A DNA stretch of 64,000 bases. It comes from Neurospora tetraspora. Taxonomy: Eukaryota; Ascomycota; Sordariomycetes; Sordariales; Sordariaceae. The position numbers were made by a program, and so were the translations under genes. Positions within the stretch are counted from its first letter, which is position 1. Every line of letters begins with the position of its first letter. The notes beneath the pieces were generated by a model that worked only from the letters and a program-made list of their open reading frames with translations, had not been told where the DNA came from and did no database searches. This document shows positions 1 through 10,779 of this stretch, one piece after another. The stretch is taken from contig NW_026944389.1 in NCBI RefSeq assembly GCF_033439725.1, forward strand, positions 1,178,001 through 1,242,000. The letters run 5' to 3'.

Positions 1-299
1 TAAACCCCCTATTCGTACCTCCACCTCCTATTTTAATAAATTAATCCCGGCTATTGCCCGCTTAATTACCTTATTCTTAGTCGGACCGTACCCTCGATTA
101 ACGATTTTATGTTGAGAGGGCCGTCCCTGTCACGTGCCTCTGTGCCGTTGCGCCCTTTACCTATCTGGGCGCACGGCCCTAGCTCCCTCTCGTGCCCTAT
201 TTCAGCCCTCCAAACTAGCCGCCTCTCTCTCTCTCTCTATAACATCACACAATATAATCAATAACCTATACCTATTCACAAATTACAAGCCCTCCTATA
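1..299. other. Flank of the nested repeat set, no gene
   Basis: This stretch has moderate GC with a short CT microsatellite near 224-239. I see no plausible coding exon, tRNA or recognisable repeat end. It is the outside flank of the inverted-arm element that begins near 300. Confidence 0.4.
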
Positions 300-990
300 A
301 CATCGTGTTCCGGGGCGCCAGCAGAATTTAACTAAAGCGCAGCTGTTATATAGGTCTAGGGTAGTATCTCAATCACCAACGCTAAATTTTAGTGGTCTAC
401 CTTAACGCTAAGTTAAATCTCAATCATTAATTCAAATTTAGGCGGTCTACTTTAAACGTCTAATTAAATCTCAATCTTATATAACTCAAATTTTAGCGGT
501 CTGCTTTAAACGCCAAGTTAAATCTCAATCATTAACTCAAATTTTGGCGGTCTACTTTGAATTCTAAATTATATTCCAACTTCCAACGCTAAGGTTTTGC
601 AATGCTTCCAATACTTTATTCCTTTATCGCTTCTTATTACTTTGTATTATTTTATTACTTTATTACTTTATTGCTTTAATACTTTAATATTTCAAAATTT
701 CTATTTCCTTTTCTTCTTTACTAGGGGGACACCCCCCTAGACCCCCTATAGTATATATGGATTACGCGAAATTCAATTAATCTAAAGTACGGATTTACCT
801 TAAATTTAATCAATTAAAGAACGCACTCTATAGAATAATAGGCAACGGACCAATTATAGCACGAAAAACTTACAAGGGTATTTAATAGGAGTTTACCCCC
901 ATTATAGAGAAGCTCCGCTGTATTTGCTCATTTCGTATTAAAATATTTCTTTCCCTAGACTATAACAGCTGCGCTTCAATTATACGCGAT
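300..990 (+). repeat. Left inverted arm with about 60-bp subterminal repeats
   Basis: After the terminal block, four to five diverged units of about 60 bp run from about 355 to 590. Each has the pattern TTAAATCTCAATC, then ATTTTGGCGGTCTAC, then TTTAAACGCC. A further copy of the terminal motif (AACAGCTGCGCTTC) lies at about 965-979 in the opposite orientation, so 330-983 also has inverted ends of its own. The units match those in the right arm. Confidence 0.65.
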
Positions 991-1617
991 CTTAATCAAT
1001 TGAACGTATACTCTTTAAGCCAACCGAATCCTTCGCTAAGAAAGATAGCGTCGAAGATTACGTACTTAGGTTCAGCCGCCTCGCTACCTTCAATCTTCTG
1101 CGACCGACAAGCGCGTACCCAAGCGCCCACCTCCAATAAGGGCGTGTTTGTTTCCCCTGAAATGGCCTTCTGAAGTGGGTTTTCTGAAGTGGCTTTCAGA
1201 GGAACAGCACAGACCCTCCTAAACTGGATTTTGGCGGTAAATGCCGAGATTTTGAGCTCCACCCTGTTCCTGTTCAGAGCGGACTTTCTATGTCCCGTTT
1301 GGCGCACCAGAATCAGAAAAGTCTGGATTTCGTATTTAAAGGTCCATAAATCGATATAACAATAGACTGTGCACCTCTTTAACACCCTCTTTTATACCCT
1401 CATTTATTATACCCAAAATAGCTAGTAATACCGGCCAGCGCCCTCCTCTCCCCTCTATAACACCCCTATCTATACAATCTAGTTAAATTATTAGCCAGAC
1501 CGCTAGCCATATGGTAGCTAATTAGATAGCTAGTCAAATAGCCGACTAGACCGCCAATTAGACCGCTAGCTAACCGACTACGATTAGTAAAGGTAAAAAG
1601 AAGAGGTTATGGTAGTA

Positions 1618-2660
1618 GAGCGATAGCTAAGAGGTTATTGTACTTATTATATTAAAGGGTATAGTCGATAACGGTTTAATTAATCAAGGTAGTTATAAGG
1701 AGGTGGTATATAATTTAGTTATTAAAGCTCTCCGCAATAAATATAGCGTTGAGTTCGATATTCTACAAGTATGTAATAAGGTGGACTATTTTAAGCGTAA
1801 GTAGGGTTTATAGTAAGCCCTCGTTGGCGCGGTGGGATAGTCTGGTTTCGGGTACGAGAACGGCGTGTATATTGTAGACGATTCTATTTGGGATACTTTT
1901 CTTAAGGTTAATATTTACTCCTATACTATATTTAATCTGGTTAATAATTTACCTAATTATATTCGTAGAGCTATAAAGATTGTACGTAATTCTGTAGTAA
2001 GGAGCTACCCTATAAAGAATTAATAGAGGAGGCCTTCGTTAACGACTAGGGTGCTAGTAGGGGTAAGGCGCTAATATTAGGTATCCTACTTAATTATAAG
2101 GAGCGTCCTCTTATAACCGCGCCGTACGAATCTTTTAATAAGGACGTAGCGGGGGAATTTACAATGTCCGCTTATATACGTAACGGTAAGAAAAGGGTTA
2201 CTTCTAATTTTAATCCTAAAAAAAGAAGAAGAGGAGTAATGGCGAGGCTATCGTTAAGTGCTTTAAGTATCTAACTAATACTTTAATTGCTAGGGGTAGC
2301 GAGGACCCCGCTCCTATCGAATTGTATCTATAGTTTACAAAGGCGGCTAAAATATTTGAGAAGGATTAGGAGTATAAAGTCTATCTAATTATTAGCGTTT
2401 ATACCTTACGTAAGTAGAAGGATTCTAAGGCGGACGTATATTACTTCGTAATTATTTCCCAAAATATAAAGTAAGCGTACTTCGATATATTAAAAGAAAA
2501 AAAATTAGGTATTTAAAATAAAGAGCAGGAGGAGGAGGAGGAGGATTTGCCCGTGTTATAATTATAAGAAGAGGAGGATTCTTTTAATATTAGTTTAGTT
2601 GACCTAGCCCTATTTTCAATTACTTTACAATTAGACGACTTAGACCTATAAATACGCTAT
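1618..2660 (+). pseudogene. Harbinger Myb/SANT-like DNA-binding protein, degraded
   Basis: Read on the plus strand, the region gives the pattern of the Myb/SANT-like domain that accompanies fungal Harbinger transposases. A helix around DNGLINQGSYKEVVYNLV is followed by a second around NKYSVEFDILQVCNKV and then the hallmark SGFGYENGVYIVDDSIWD, which corresponds to SGFGWD...VTADDEVWD in the family. Further downstream are basic (KKRRRG) and acidic (EEEEEDLP) stretches. Several Gln/Trp-type codons are now stops, so no full product is expected. The role known for the family is to bind transposon ends together with the DDE protein. Confidence 0.72.
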
Positions 2661-2779
2661 ATTATAACGTACTATAGTAATTTATTCCTATATAAGGTTC
2701 CTATAGACGGGAAGGAGTAAGGAAGTAGGACTTACCCCGGATTTGATTTTTTTTTTATTTTTTTATTTTTCTTACATAC

Positions 2780-4480
2780 TAAAACACTGATACGGAAAGA
2801 AATCGTATATATATAAAAAAGGTAGCGCTATAATCGCTAGATTAAGCCGAATCGATATATTTACTTTATATTAATTTTGAAGTACTTTTACCAATAATAT
2901 AAGTGATTCTATAAATGTCTTCGGTAGAGGGTACGGGTCGCCAAGAGTATACAAATAGCGCTAGATAGTGCTAATATCGATTAATATATTAAATATATCG
3001 TTATATTTCAAATCTAAACTTTTTAAACTTTGTACTTTATATTTATACTCGAAGTACCAATCTTTTAAGAAGGCCATACTCTAGGGTATAATCGAGCAGT
3101 TTGAATTTATAGTTCAATAAATACGATTCTACTCGATTTAAACGATTTAAGGGGTAATTTAGGCAGCTAGCGCTAGAAGTATATATTTACTCCCCATTGT
3201 TAATTATCCTCCTCCCCCCTTCTACTTTATACTTCCCCCCTTTTTATAAACTCCTTATAATAATTCTTCTATATCCTTTTTATAATATAGTCGTAATAAA
3301 GATTCATTTGATTATTTATCCCTACAATCCGCTATCGCTATCGAAAGTAAGAAATTTACTGTCTCCTTTACAATTTGACGGGCCGCGGGGTCTACAATAT
3401 TATATACTATCTCCTCCACTTCGAAATTATACCCGTACTAATCCAAAATCCAATTCAACAACGCAACAATCGCGTATACCACCTTCACTTACGTAGCGGG
3501 GTTGAAAATTAGTAATACGCAATAGATTCCAAACGTCCCCTTCAACCGACTAATCGTCTTCTTAATAATAATCCGAGCTTAAGAGTAACGAAAATTATAT
3601 AATTCTTAATAAATTATTAATCTCAAACCGGCACGCTCTATTTCCTTTAAGTAGTAACGTACGTTGCGGTACGGTACGAAGAGTTTAGAATCATTACTAT
3701 AGCTCGCATTAATTAAGTAAACCCATCTTTTAGGGATATTACAATTGTTAGCGTATATATGGTTTAATACCTTTATATCGTTAACCGACCCCTCCTAATT
3801 AGGCTATATATATACGATCCTACTAGAGAAATTACAAGCTAATAAAACGTTTATAAAGATACCTCCTTTATAGTTGCGCTAAAGTCTTTATTCCTTATAT
3901 AGTACTTTCATATCGAAATACAAATTATCGAGAACTCCTAATACTTTACGAAGGTACGGGAAGAATTTAGGGTTAGATTCAATTTCGTATAGGGTAGCTA
4001 AGGGAGGGAGCTTAACCTTCCTGTATACTAGTACAAGGCAAGCATTAAGAACCTTATAGAATATCCTAGTATTGAGGTTTAAAGTAAATACTCTATACGA
4101 TAACTACTAGTAAAGATTACTAACCGGTATACTATCTCCAAATTAAAATTAAAAATATATACGGTTATACGAAAGGTCAAGCCCTGTATTACAATAAAAA
4201 GAAAGACTAATACCTTCTCATATATCGTCGTCCTCCTCGAGCCGGATAAAGTAATATAATTACCAAACCACATTACTAACCCGTAGAAAGTACGCGGCGT
4301 TATCCTTAATAATAATTGGAAGCGGCCCGGATGCCTATAGAGGAGCTCGTATATCGTTAACCAACTATTTCTAGTAGTATTTATAGGGATACGGTAAGCC
4401 TATAATATTAAATTAGTACAAATAAGTATTACGACTACTTATATTGTACGTATACGACGGCGATATAATGCCTAACGGTA
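2780..4480 (-). pseudogene. Harbinger DDE transposase, degraded
   Basis: The minus-strand translation carries the DDE_Tnp_4 pattern in order. A LRKVLGVLDN block replaces the usual GxxDGT around the first Asp. NYKGGIFINVLLACNF follows, then the second-Asp block around EGSVNDIKVLN (family GWEGSAHDSRVL), and then FVPYRNVRYYLKE (family TPYRGVRYHLKE). Changes such as DG to DN and GW to a stop are the transitions expected from RIP on this strand. The gene is convergent with the Myb-like gene, the same layout as in the second Harbinger near 51.5-55.8 kb. It is not functional as read. Confidence 0.75.
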
Positions 4481-4815
4481 TTATATTAAAGTACTAGCGG
4501 GTATAGCAATCAATTTTATCGATTTCTATTAACGTCAAGGGTAATTACGTAGCGGTTGAAAGTGTAAAAAATATGCTTTTAGAAAGCCATTCAATAGCCA
4601 TCTCGATTTTGAGCAGTTCAGAATCGGTCAATTTGAATTTCAGTCGATGCACGCAATTCTATTAGCTATTTCAATAATGTGGGGAAAGAAATTTTAGAGT
4701 CCCTTTTTGGTGGGGATTCCAGTACTAAAAATTTCAGCGCGTTTCTAAACAGTACTCTAAAAAACGGCTCTGAACGGTTCAGAGCCACATTTCAGGGGAA
4801 ACAAACACGCCCTAA

Positions 4816-5640
4816 ACTCAATAAAATCAAGCCCTAGGTCCAGCCGCCTCGCTACCTTCAATCTTTCCCCTCCCCTTATTACATATTGCCTATTTTACGC
4901 TAATACGTATGAACATTTAAGGCTATAGTAAGACAATCTACTACTTAGCTACCTTACCGACCGGTCCAACCCAAAGATCCAATATAACCAATCAACCCTC
5001 CATCTCTTTCAAATTGTATCAACCCGTCAATGATATAAGCGAACCGTTTTCCCTTATCCGCTTTATAAGCGAATCCAACCTAAACGATTAATAACGCTAC
5101 TTCGAAATTAAATTCGATAACTTCGATATTCCCGACTATATTTTTAGCACCGTCGAAGAACCTAATAAAGAAGAAGAGCTAAAGGATTACAAAAACTAGT
5201 GTATATCTAAAATTAAAGTATATAAAATATTATTTTCTACCCTCCGCAATAATAATATTATTACTACCTTTAAAATCAATAGCTAGGACGGTAAGAATAA
5301 AGATTCTAAATACCTATATAAGCTTATCTAATCTTATATTAATTGTATTATTAACGAGATTCGTAGCGAGGTATTCGTTAAATTCCTCGCTTTTAAGTGT
5401 ACTTCTTTCGATTTCTATATTCTTTCTTTACCAGTTATATTATTTTACGTAAGCGCGTTATTATTAATACTAAATTTAAAATCGATGACCATTTCGAAAT
5501 TACTTTATTATATAATACTGTTAATACGAAAGAATTAAATATTAAAAGCGGAAAAAGCTCGCGAAACGTTAAAACGCGGGTTTTTAGTCGACGACGATAG
5601 TAAAATTATTTTTGATATTAGAATCGTATTTAGGACGTCC
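4816..5640 (+). pseudogene. Gag-like retroelement fossil fragment (tentative)
   Basis: Between the Harbinger and the first LINE, the plus strand reads as a possible gag-type helical segment around EEPNKEEELKDYKN and FSTLRNNNIITTFKIN (about 5150-5300). No terminal repeats could be tied to it. The fragment is old, AT-rich and broken. A Copia-type gag is my best guess, but this could be part of the outer element. Confidence 0.3.
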
Positions 5641-8600
5641 GATTACCCCCATTTACGATGTTGTATTAATTGTGTATTGAAGATGCGGGTGTTGTGGCGG
5701 TCGGGAACGCCGGCGGCGGTTTAGCGACGAATCGATACGCGCTCGGAAATTCCGCGACTAGAATACCGACGACGACGACGACGGTTAATAGCGCCGAACC
5801 CGAAGTTTTTGCGGCTCCGAAACCCCCTTAAGAAAATAAAGAAATTCTTTTTAAGAATTATAAGTTTCCTTAATATCGATAGCCCGTTCAACGCTTACGT
5901 AACGTAAGTAGAAAGATTTTTTAATATTACTAAGGATATTTTGTATATATAAAATTAAACGTTTTAATTTTGTAATATTATTATTAAGTAATTTAAAAAT
6001 AATATAAAAGAGTTGAAGAAAATAGTCGCCGATATTACAAAGAAGTAGGTAATTTTTTTGCAAATTTAAGTTGTTATAGTTGCGGATTTAAATATTCGAC
6101 CGACGGGCTTAAAAAAATCCCATTTCGCCTTAATAAATACTTAAAGTTTTATCCCCTTACGAATTGAATAATGTTTAATAATTAAATTGAACGATGTATT
6201 ACTCTTTATAGAGTAGGAAAAGCGTATAATAAATAACGTTATATAAATAATTAATTAAAAATATTCGAAAGCCGAAGTTAAAATTATTACGAAGTTATAT
6301 TTTAACGGAAATTATATTATTATATTCGGAGAGGAAGGGAGGAAACAATATTTAAACAATTACATTTAAATAATATATATTTTCTATAAGGATGCAATAA
6401 TTACATTCCATATAGTTTCGGTAATAATTTCTGGTGTATTGTAGATTTTTACTAATAATTTTAAGCGGGAGAAATTGGTTAGGGAAATATCCGAAACGAA
6501 TAAAATTAAAATTATTAGAGCGAAGGTATTCCGGAGGAAGTATAGGAGCGAGAAGGGTTCTTTCCTCCTAGAGGTTACTATTATAGACGATAGGGTTCGT
6601 TTTATTACGGATTCCCTCTTTTAAATAGGTAATATATTTTATTATAAATTCTTTAAGTATAATATAATCTTTTAATAGTATTATAATTATTAGGAGTTCG
6701 GTTATTTATATAATTATTATTTTAAGGAAAGAAATATATAATATTTTTATTGTGCCGAAAAGAAATATTTAAGTAAAATAATAAAGGATATAGAAATCAA
6801 TTACCCCTTTAATTAACAACCTAATTTTGTAAAATATTTCCTTTATAATCATAAAAAATATTTTGTATTCTTTCGTAATTACCCGCTTATAAAGACGGCG
6901 TTCGGTCGCTCTTTTATAATATTTATAGAACGCTTATACGTATTTACTTAATGGACGAAATTAAATATAATTAATAAAATACTAACCTTTAGGTAATTTA
7001 AAATTATTTAACCGGTTAATAAAGTTATATAGTAGTAATTCTTTTAGAAAATATAAATTATAATAATATAGGGATTCGAAAAGAAGGACCCTTTCATAAC
7101 GTTTATTCGGTCTTAATTTATACCCGTTAACGAAGACGGTAATTTAAATATCTTAAATATAGATTTAAAAATTCTAGAGTCCGAAGAATAATAAATAATG
7201 GTTAATAAAAAAAGTAGCCTTTATATAAAGGTATAGAAAGAATTCCGTATTAAATTAAATATAATTAGAGTGAAATATTAAAAGAGAATTCTTATAATAT
7301 TAAATATTATTACCAAGTCGAACTTTCAATTATATTAAAAGAATGTTACTTGAACGTCTATTATATGAATTTAAGGATTCTATATTAGAATATAATAATG
7401 ATCTTATTCACGCTTTGACTATTCTAATCTAGTCGCCTTATTTAGGCATGCGGTCCTTCGTCGTTCAAAGCCGGGCGGAAAAACCGTATATCGCCGAATA
7501 CCGGATAAAAACCTCCCGCGTCTTTACATCTAATATCTATCTTCATTCAATCCAAGCCTTCCTTCAAGGTCCTCCAATTGCCAGCCCCTCTACCCCCACC
7601 GTTTCTTCACCGCCCAGATACGTCTTATTATTGGGGTAATATTTTAGGGGGAGGGAAGAGGGGTCTTACGGATTTCGATCGGCGTTTCTTAAAGTCTTCT
7701 TTCGGCCCGAGGGCTCTAATTTAGTAGAGGCGAGGAAGCAAGCATTACCCTGCTTGCTAGTAGGGAATCGTACGCTAATTGGGCGGAGGAGCTGTGGTGC
7801 TGTCGAACGGGGTAATTACTTTTCGAAGTGGGGAGAATCGACCCGAATCCACTTTTCGGCGGGGTACCCAAAGTTTTGGATTAGGGAGAGCCCTGCAAGT
7901 TTAATTACGTGCTTAGGGTGGGGGAAGAATTCCATCCGATCTAAGAACCAGAAAAGATCGGATGGAAGAGAGGGGAGCGGGATTCGAACTTACGACCTCA
8001 CGGAAACAACCGCAAGGTAAACCAAGCCCAGATCTTCCCAACTGAACTATCCCCCCTATATTAGAATATAGCGAAGTTATATAATAGGATAAAAGTTATA
8101 TTAGAAATAGAAGATTATAATATTATAACGTTCTAAAAATTAAATTAAAGTACGGCCGTAAATAATATCCCTAATATTAGGGCTTCCTATTAATGGATTA
8201 GATAATATTAATTAAGGATGCGCGGTATTGTATATAAATAAATGCTTCGCAATTAATTGATAGAATTATAAATAAGGACAGGATTAGGTAATAATAAAAA
8301 TCGTGGAAGGGGATAACGAAGTAAGGGTATAATTTATTTATTTATTAATTTAGGATTCGGGTCCTAAAGGTACATAATATACCCCCCTTAAAAAAATTAC
8401 ATCGAAATTGAAAGGAAGGGATATTATACTAGGGGATATAAACCTTTATTACTCGATATAGAATATTTATAAAAGGACGAATAGGGGTAATTATATTTTC
8501 TTTTTACTAGTAACGAATTACCGGTTCGTATTAATAATATTATAAAGCGAACCGATATAATTAAAGAAGGAAATATAGCGGGAATTTAGTAATACTATTA

Positions 8601-10740
8601 ATTATATTTAAATAACGGAAATATTATATACTATATACTAAATAGTAGAGGACGAAGTCTTTACCGGATTAAACTATTAAATTTAATTGATCCTCATTTA
8701 TATTGAAATTATTAAAGAGCCGGAGGATATTATAAAAGGTTATAGTTAAATATTTATAAATATTTAAAAAAGTTAAAGAATTTATGAAAGAATATATTAT
8801 AATCCCGTCGGTAATTACTATAATCGCCGGGTTGGAAATTATAACCGACCGATTAATAGAGGAATTAATTAAGGTTACTAACAAAGCGGTTCCGAAACGG
8901 AAAAAGGGAAAGGGTAAGTATATTAATTAATCGGACTTGAATATAAAGGAGGCCGTTAAATATATAAGAAGGATAGCGAAGGCTTAGAAATAAAAGAAAA
9001 TATTAATAAGGAAGCGAAAATTGGAGGAAGCGAAATAGAAATAAATTGAAATTATTTAATTTATGTAAACGAAACGGTAATATACTTTTATAGAAGATAT
9101 ATTAAAAAGCCGAAGAAATTTTAAACGTTTAAACGGTAGGGTAGAATATAGAATTATTTATTTTCTAACCCCCCTAAAATCCCGGCGTTATATTAAAAAA
9201 AATATACAGGAGAAACGGGGTTATAAAAATAAAGTAGAGATCTTAGTAGATATATTCTTCTTAGGGGTAAAAATACCGATAAATTATTTACTAGATTAAA
9301 AAAGGAGACGAGGGATTAAATTATTAATAAATTATAAAATTAATACGGATGACGTAATAACAATACTATATTATATAACCCCTAATAAAGTTTTAAAAAG
9401 CGACTAACTCTCTAATAAATTATTTAAAGTATATAGGAAATAGCTAGCGGAAATATTAATTATAATCGCTACCGGGAGCTTTATCCTTAATTTATTCTTA
9501 ATATAGTAGCGTTATACGAAAGTAATAATATTACAAAAAACCTAAAAGAATAATAGTATAAAGGAAAATAGCGGGAATATAACGCCCTATTATATTTTTA
9601 AACTACGTAGGAAAAGTATTAGAAGCGATAAGTATATAATGGTTCGCCTTTATAGCGGAGGAATATAAATTCCTATTAAAAGGCTAAATAGGGAATAGAA
9701 AAAGGAAATTGATAGAATTCGTAGTTAGGGTAGTAATAGAAATGGTATATATAGCGTAGGAATTAAGGGCGGTAGTATTATTATTATTCTTAAATTTTAA
9801 AAGGGCGTTTAATTGGGTTAATTATAAGTAATTATTTTATACTGTATCTGAAAACGGGCTTCTATATTAATTATTTTATTAAATCGAAAATTTCTTAATA
9901 AATTAGAAAGTAAATTCATTCTTTGACGGAAAATTATTTCGGGAATTTTAAGTATTTGCAGGAATATTATAAAGCTCCCCCTTTTCGCCTATCCTCTTTT
10001 TAATTTTCATTACTATTTTATATAAAATACTAAAGGAATTAAGGAGGATAGTAATAATAAGGTTCGTAAATAATACTAATATTTTAACCTTTTCGAAATC
10101 GATAAGAGAAAATTATAATAAATCAAAGGACGCTTAATGGATTTAACATATAATTGTGCGGAAGAGTATAAAATAGAATTTAAGGTTAATAAGTCTGAAT
10201 TTATCTATTTTATTAAAACCTAGCAACTATAGACCAAAATTATCGATTTCGGAGGGTGCTAATTAACCCTTACAAAATTAGTACGGTTCTTGGGGATATA
10301 ATTAGACTATAAATTAATTTACCGGGTATATTTTTAAATAGTAAAGAAGAAAATATTAATATAAATTTTCGCGTTTCTATATATTATAGCGAGAATATAG
10401 GGTTATAACCTCGTTCGAATAAAGGAAATATATATAAAGTCAATTCGTAAGGCGGTAGTTTATAGAACGGTAATATATTATATATTAATGGAACCGTTAA
10501 GGGAATTACGCAATTTCGCGAAAATTCTCGCAACGATTTAAATTAATTACTTTAGGGTAATTCTTAATATTTATAAGGTAACGTTTACGTTTAATATCAA
10601 AACGTATATTTTTTACCTACCCCTTAACCTTTATTTTAATTAAAAGGTTAGAACGTTTAAAGACTAATTTATCCGCTTACTAACGGTGGCTTTTATTAAG
10701 AGGACGCCGGCTTAGGTAAGAGCGGAATTACAAAGCGAAA
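5640..10740 (+). mobile_element. Tad1-like LINE, RIP-degraded, interrupted by a SINE
   Basis: This is a non-LTR retrotransposon of the Tad1 clade (ORF1 nucleic-acid-binding protein, ORF2 endonuclease plus reverse transcriptase). ORF1 remains lie at about 5.7-7.1 kb, with a CCHC-like zinc-knuckle region near 6640-6780 (YNYQEFGYLYNYYF-type pattern). Endonuclease remains are near 8430-8560 (LGDINLYY). Reverse-transcriptase blocks are near 9360-10080 in order: PNKVLKSD for PNKAPGPDG, LFLNFKRAFNWVNY for LDVSGAFDNV, SSPFSPILFLIF for GSPLSPILF, and RFVNNTN for GFVDDTN. The catalytic DD has become NN. Stops are numerous and almost all at Gln/Trp-type codons. A 15-bp duplicated target inside it flanks the SINE-like insert at 7395-8055. 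The exact 5' and 3' ends are uncertain by about 150 bp. Confidence 0.8.
7395..8055 (-). mobile_element. tRNA-headed SINE-like insert, 661 bp, 15-bp target duplication
   Basis: The insert is much less AT-rich than the LINE around it. The 15-bp sequence CTATATTAGAATATA occurs immediately before (7380-7394) and after it (8056-8070), which makes a clean target-site duplication. Read on the minus strand it begins GGGGGGATAGTTCAGTTGG (box A-like) and carries AGTTCGAATCC (box B) about 60 bp later. The T-arm is GTAAG-TTCGAAT-CCCGC; two G-to-A changes would explain its lost pairing. The tail on that strand is AT-rich (ATAAGATCATTAT). A 12-bp hairpin (GATCGGATGGAA with its complement) follows the head at about 7929-7966. 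This fits a tRNA-derived SINE mobilised by a LINE. Only one copy is visible, so family status is inferred. Confidence 0.72.
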
Positions 10741-10779
10741 TAGGGTGCGCCCCCTTATAATTTCTTCGTCCTGTATGTA

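Larger units (their letters stand above)
1140..4812. mobile_element. PIF/Harbinger DNA transposon, RIP-degraded
   Basis: The element begins GGGCGTGTTTGTTTCC and ends with its exact complement; the perfect terminal inverted repeat is 25 bp. The flanks are TAA at 1137-1139 and TAA at 4813-4815, the 3-bp target duplication typical of PIF/Harbinger. Inside are the two usual genes of this superfamily facing each other: a Myb/SANT-like protein on the plus strand and a DDE transposase on the minus strand. Both are interrupted by many stops and the interior is very AT-rich, as RIP would leave it. At 3.67 kb the length is normal for an autonomous Harbinger. The ends are better preserved than the coding parts. 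Confidence 0.88.

Noticed and set aside
7970-8055. Functional tRNA gene
   Set aside because: Boxes A and B are present, but the T-arm and acceptor pairing are lost, and the segment is the head of a longer insert with its own target duplication.
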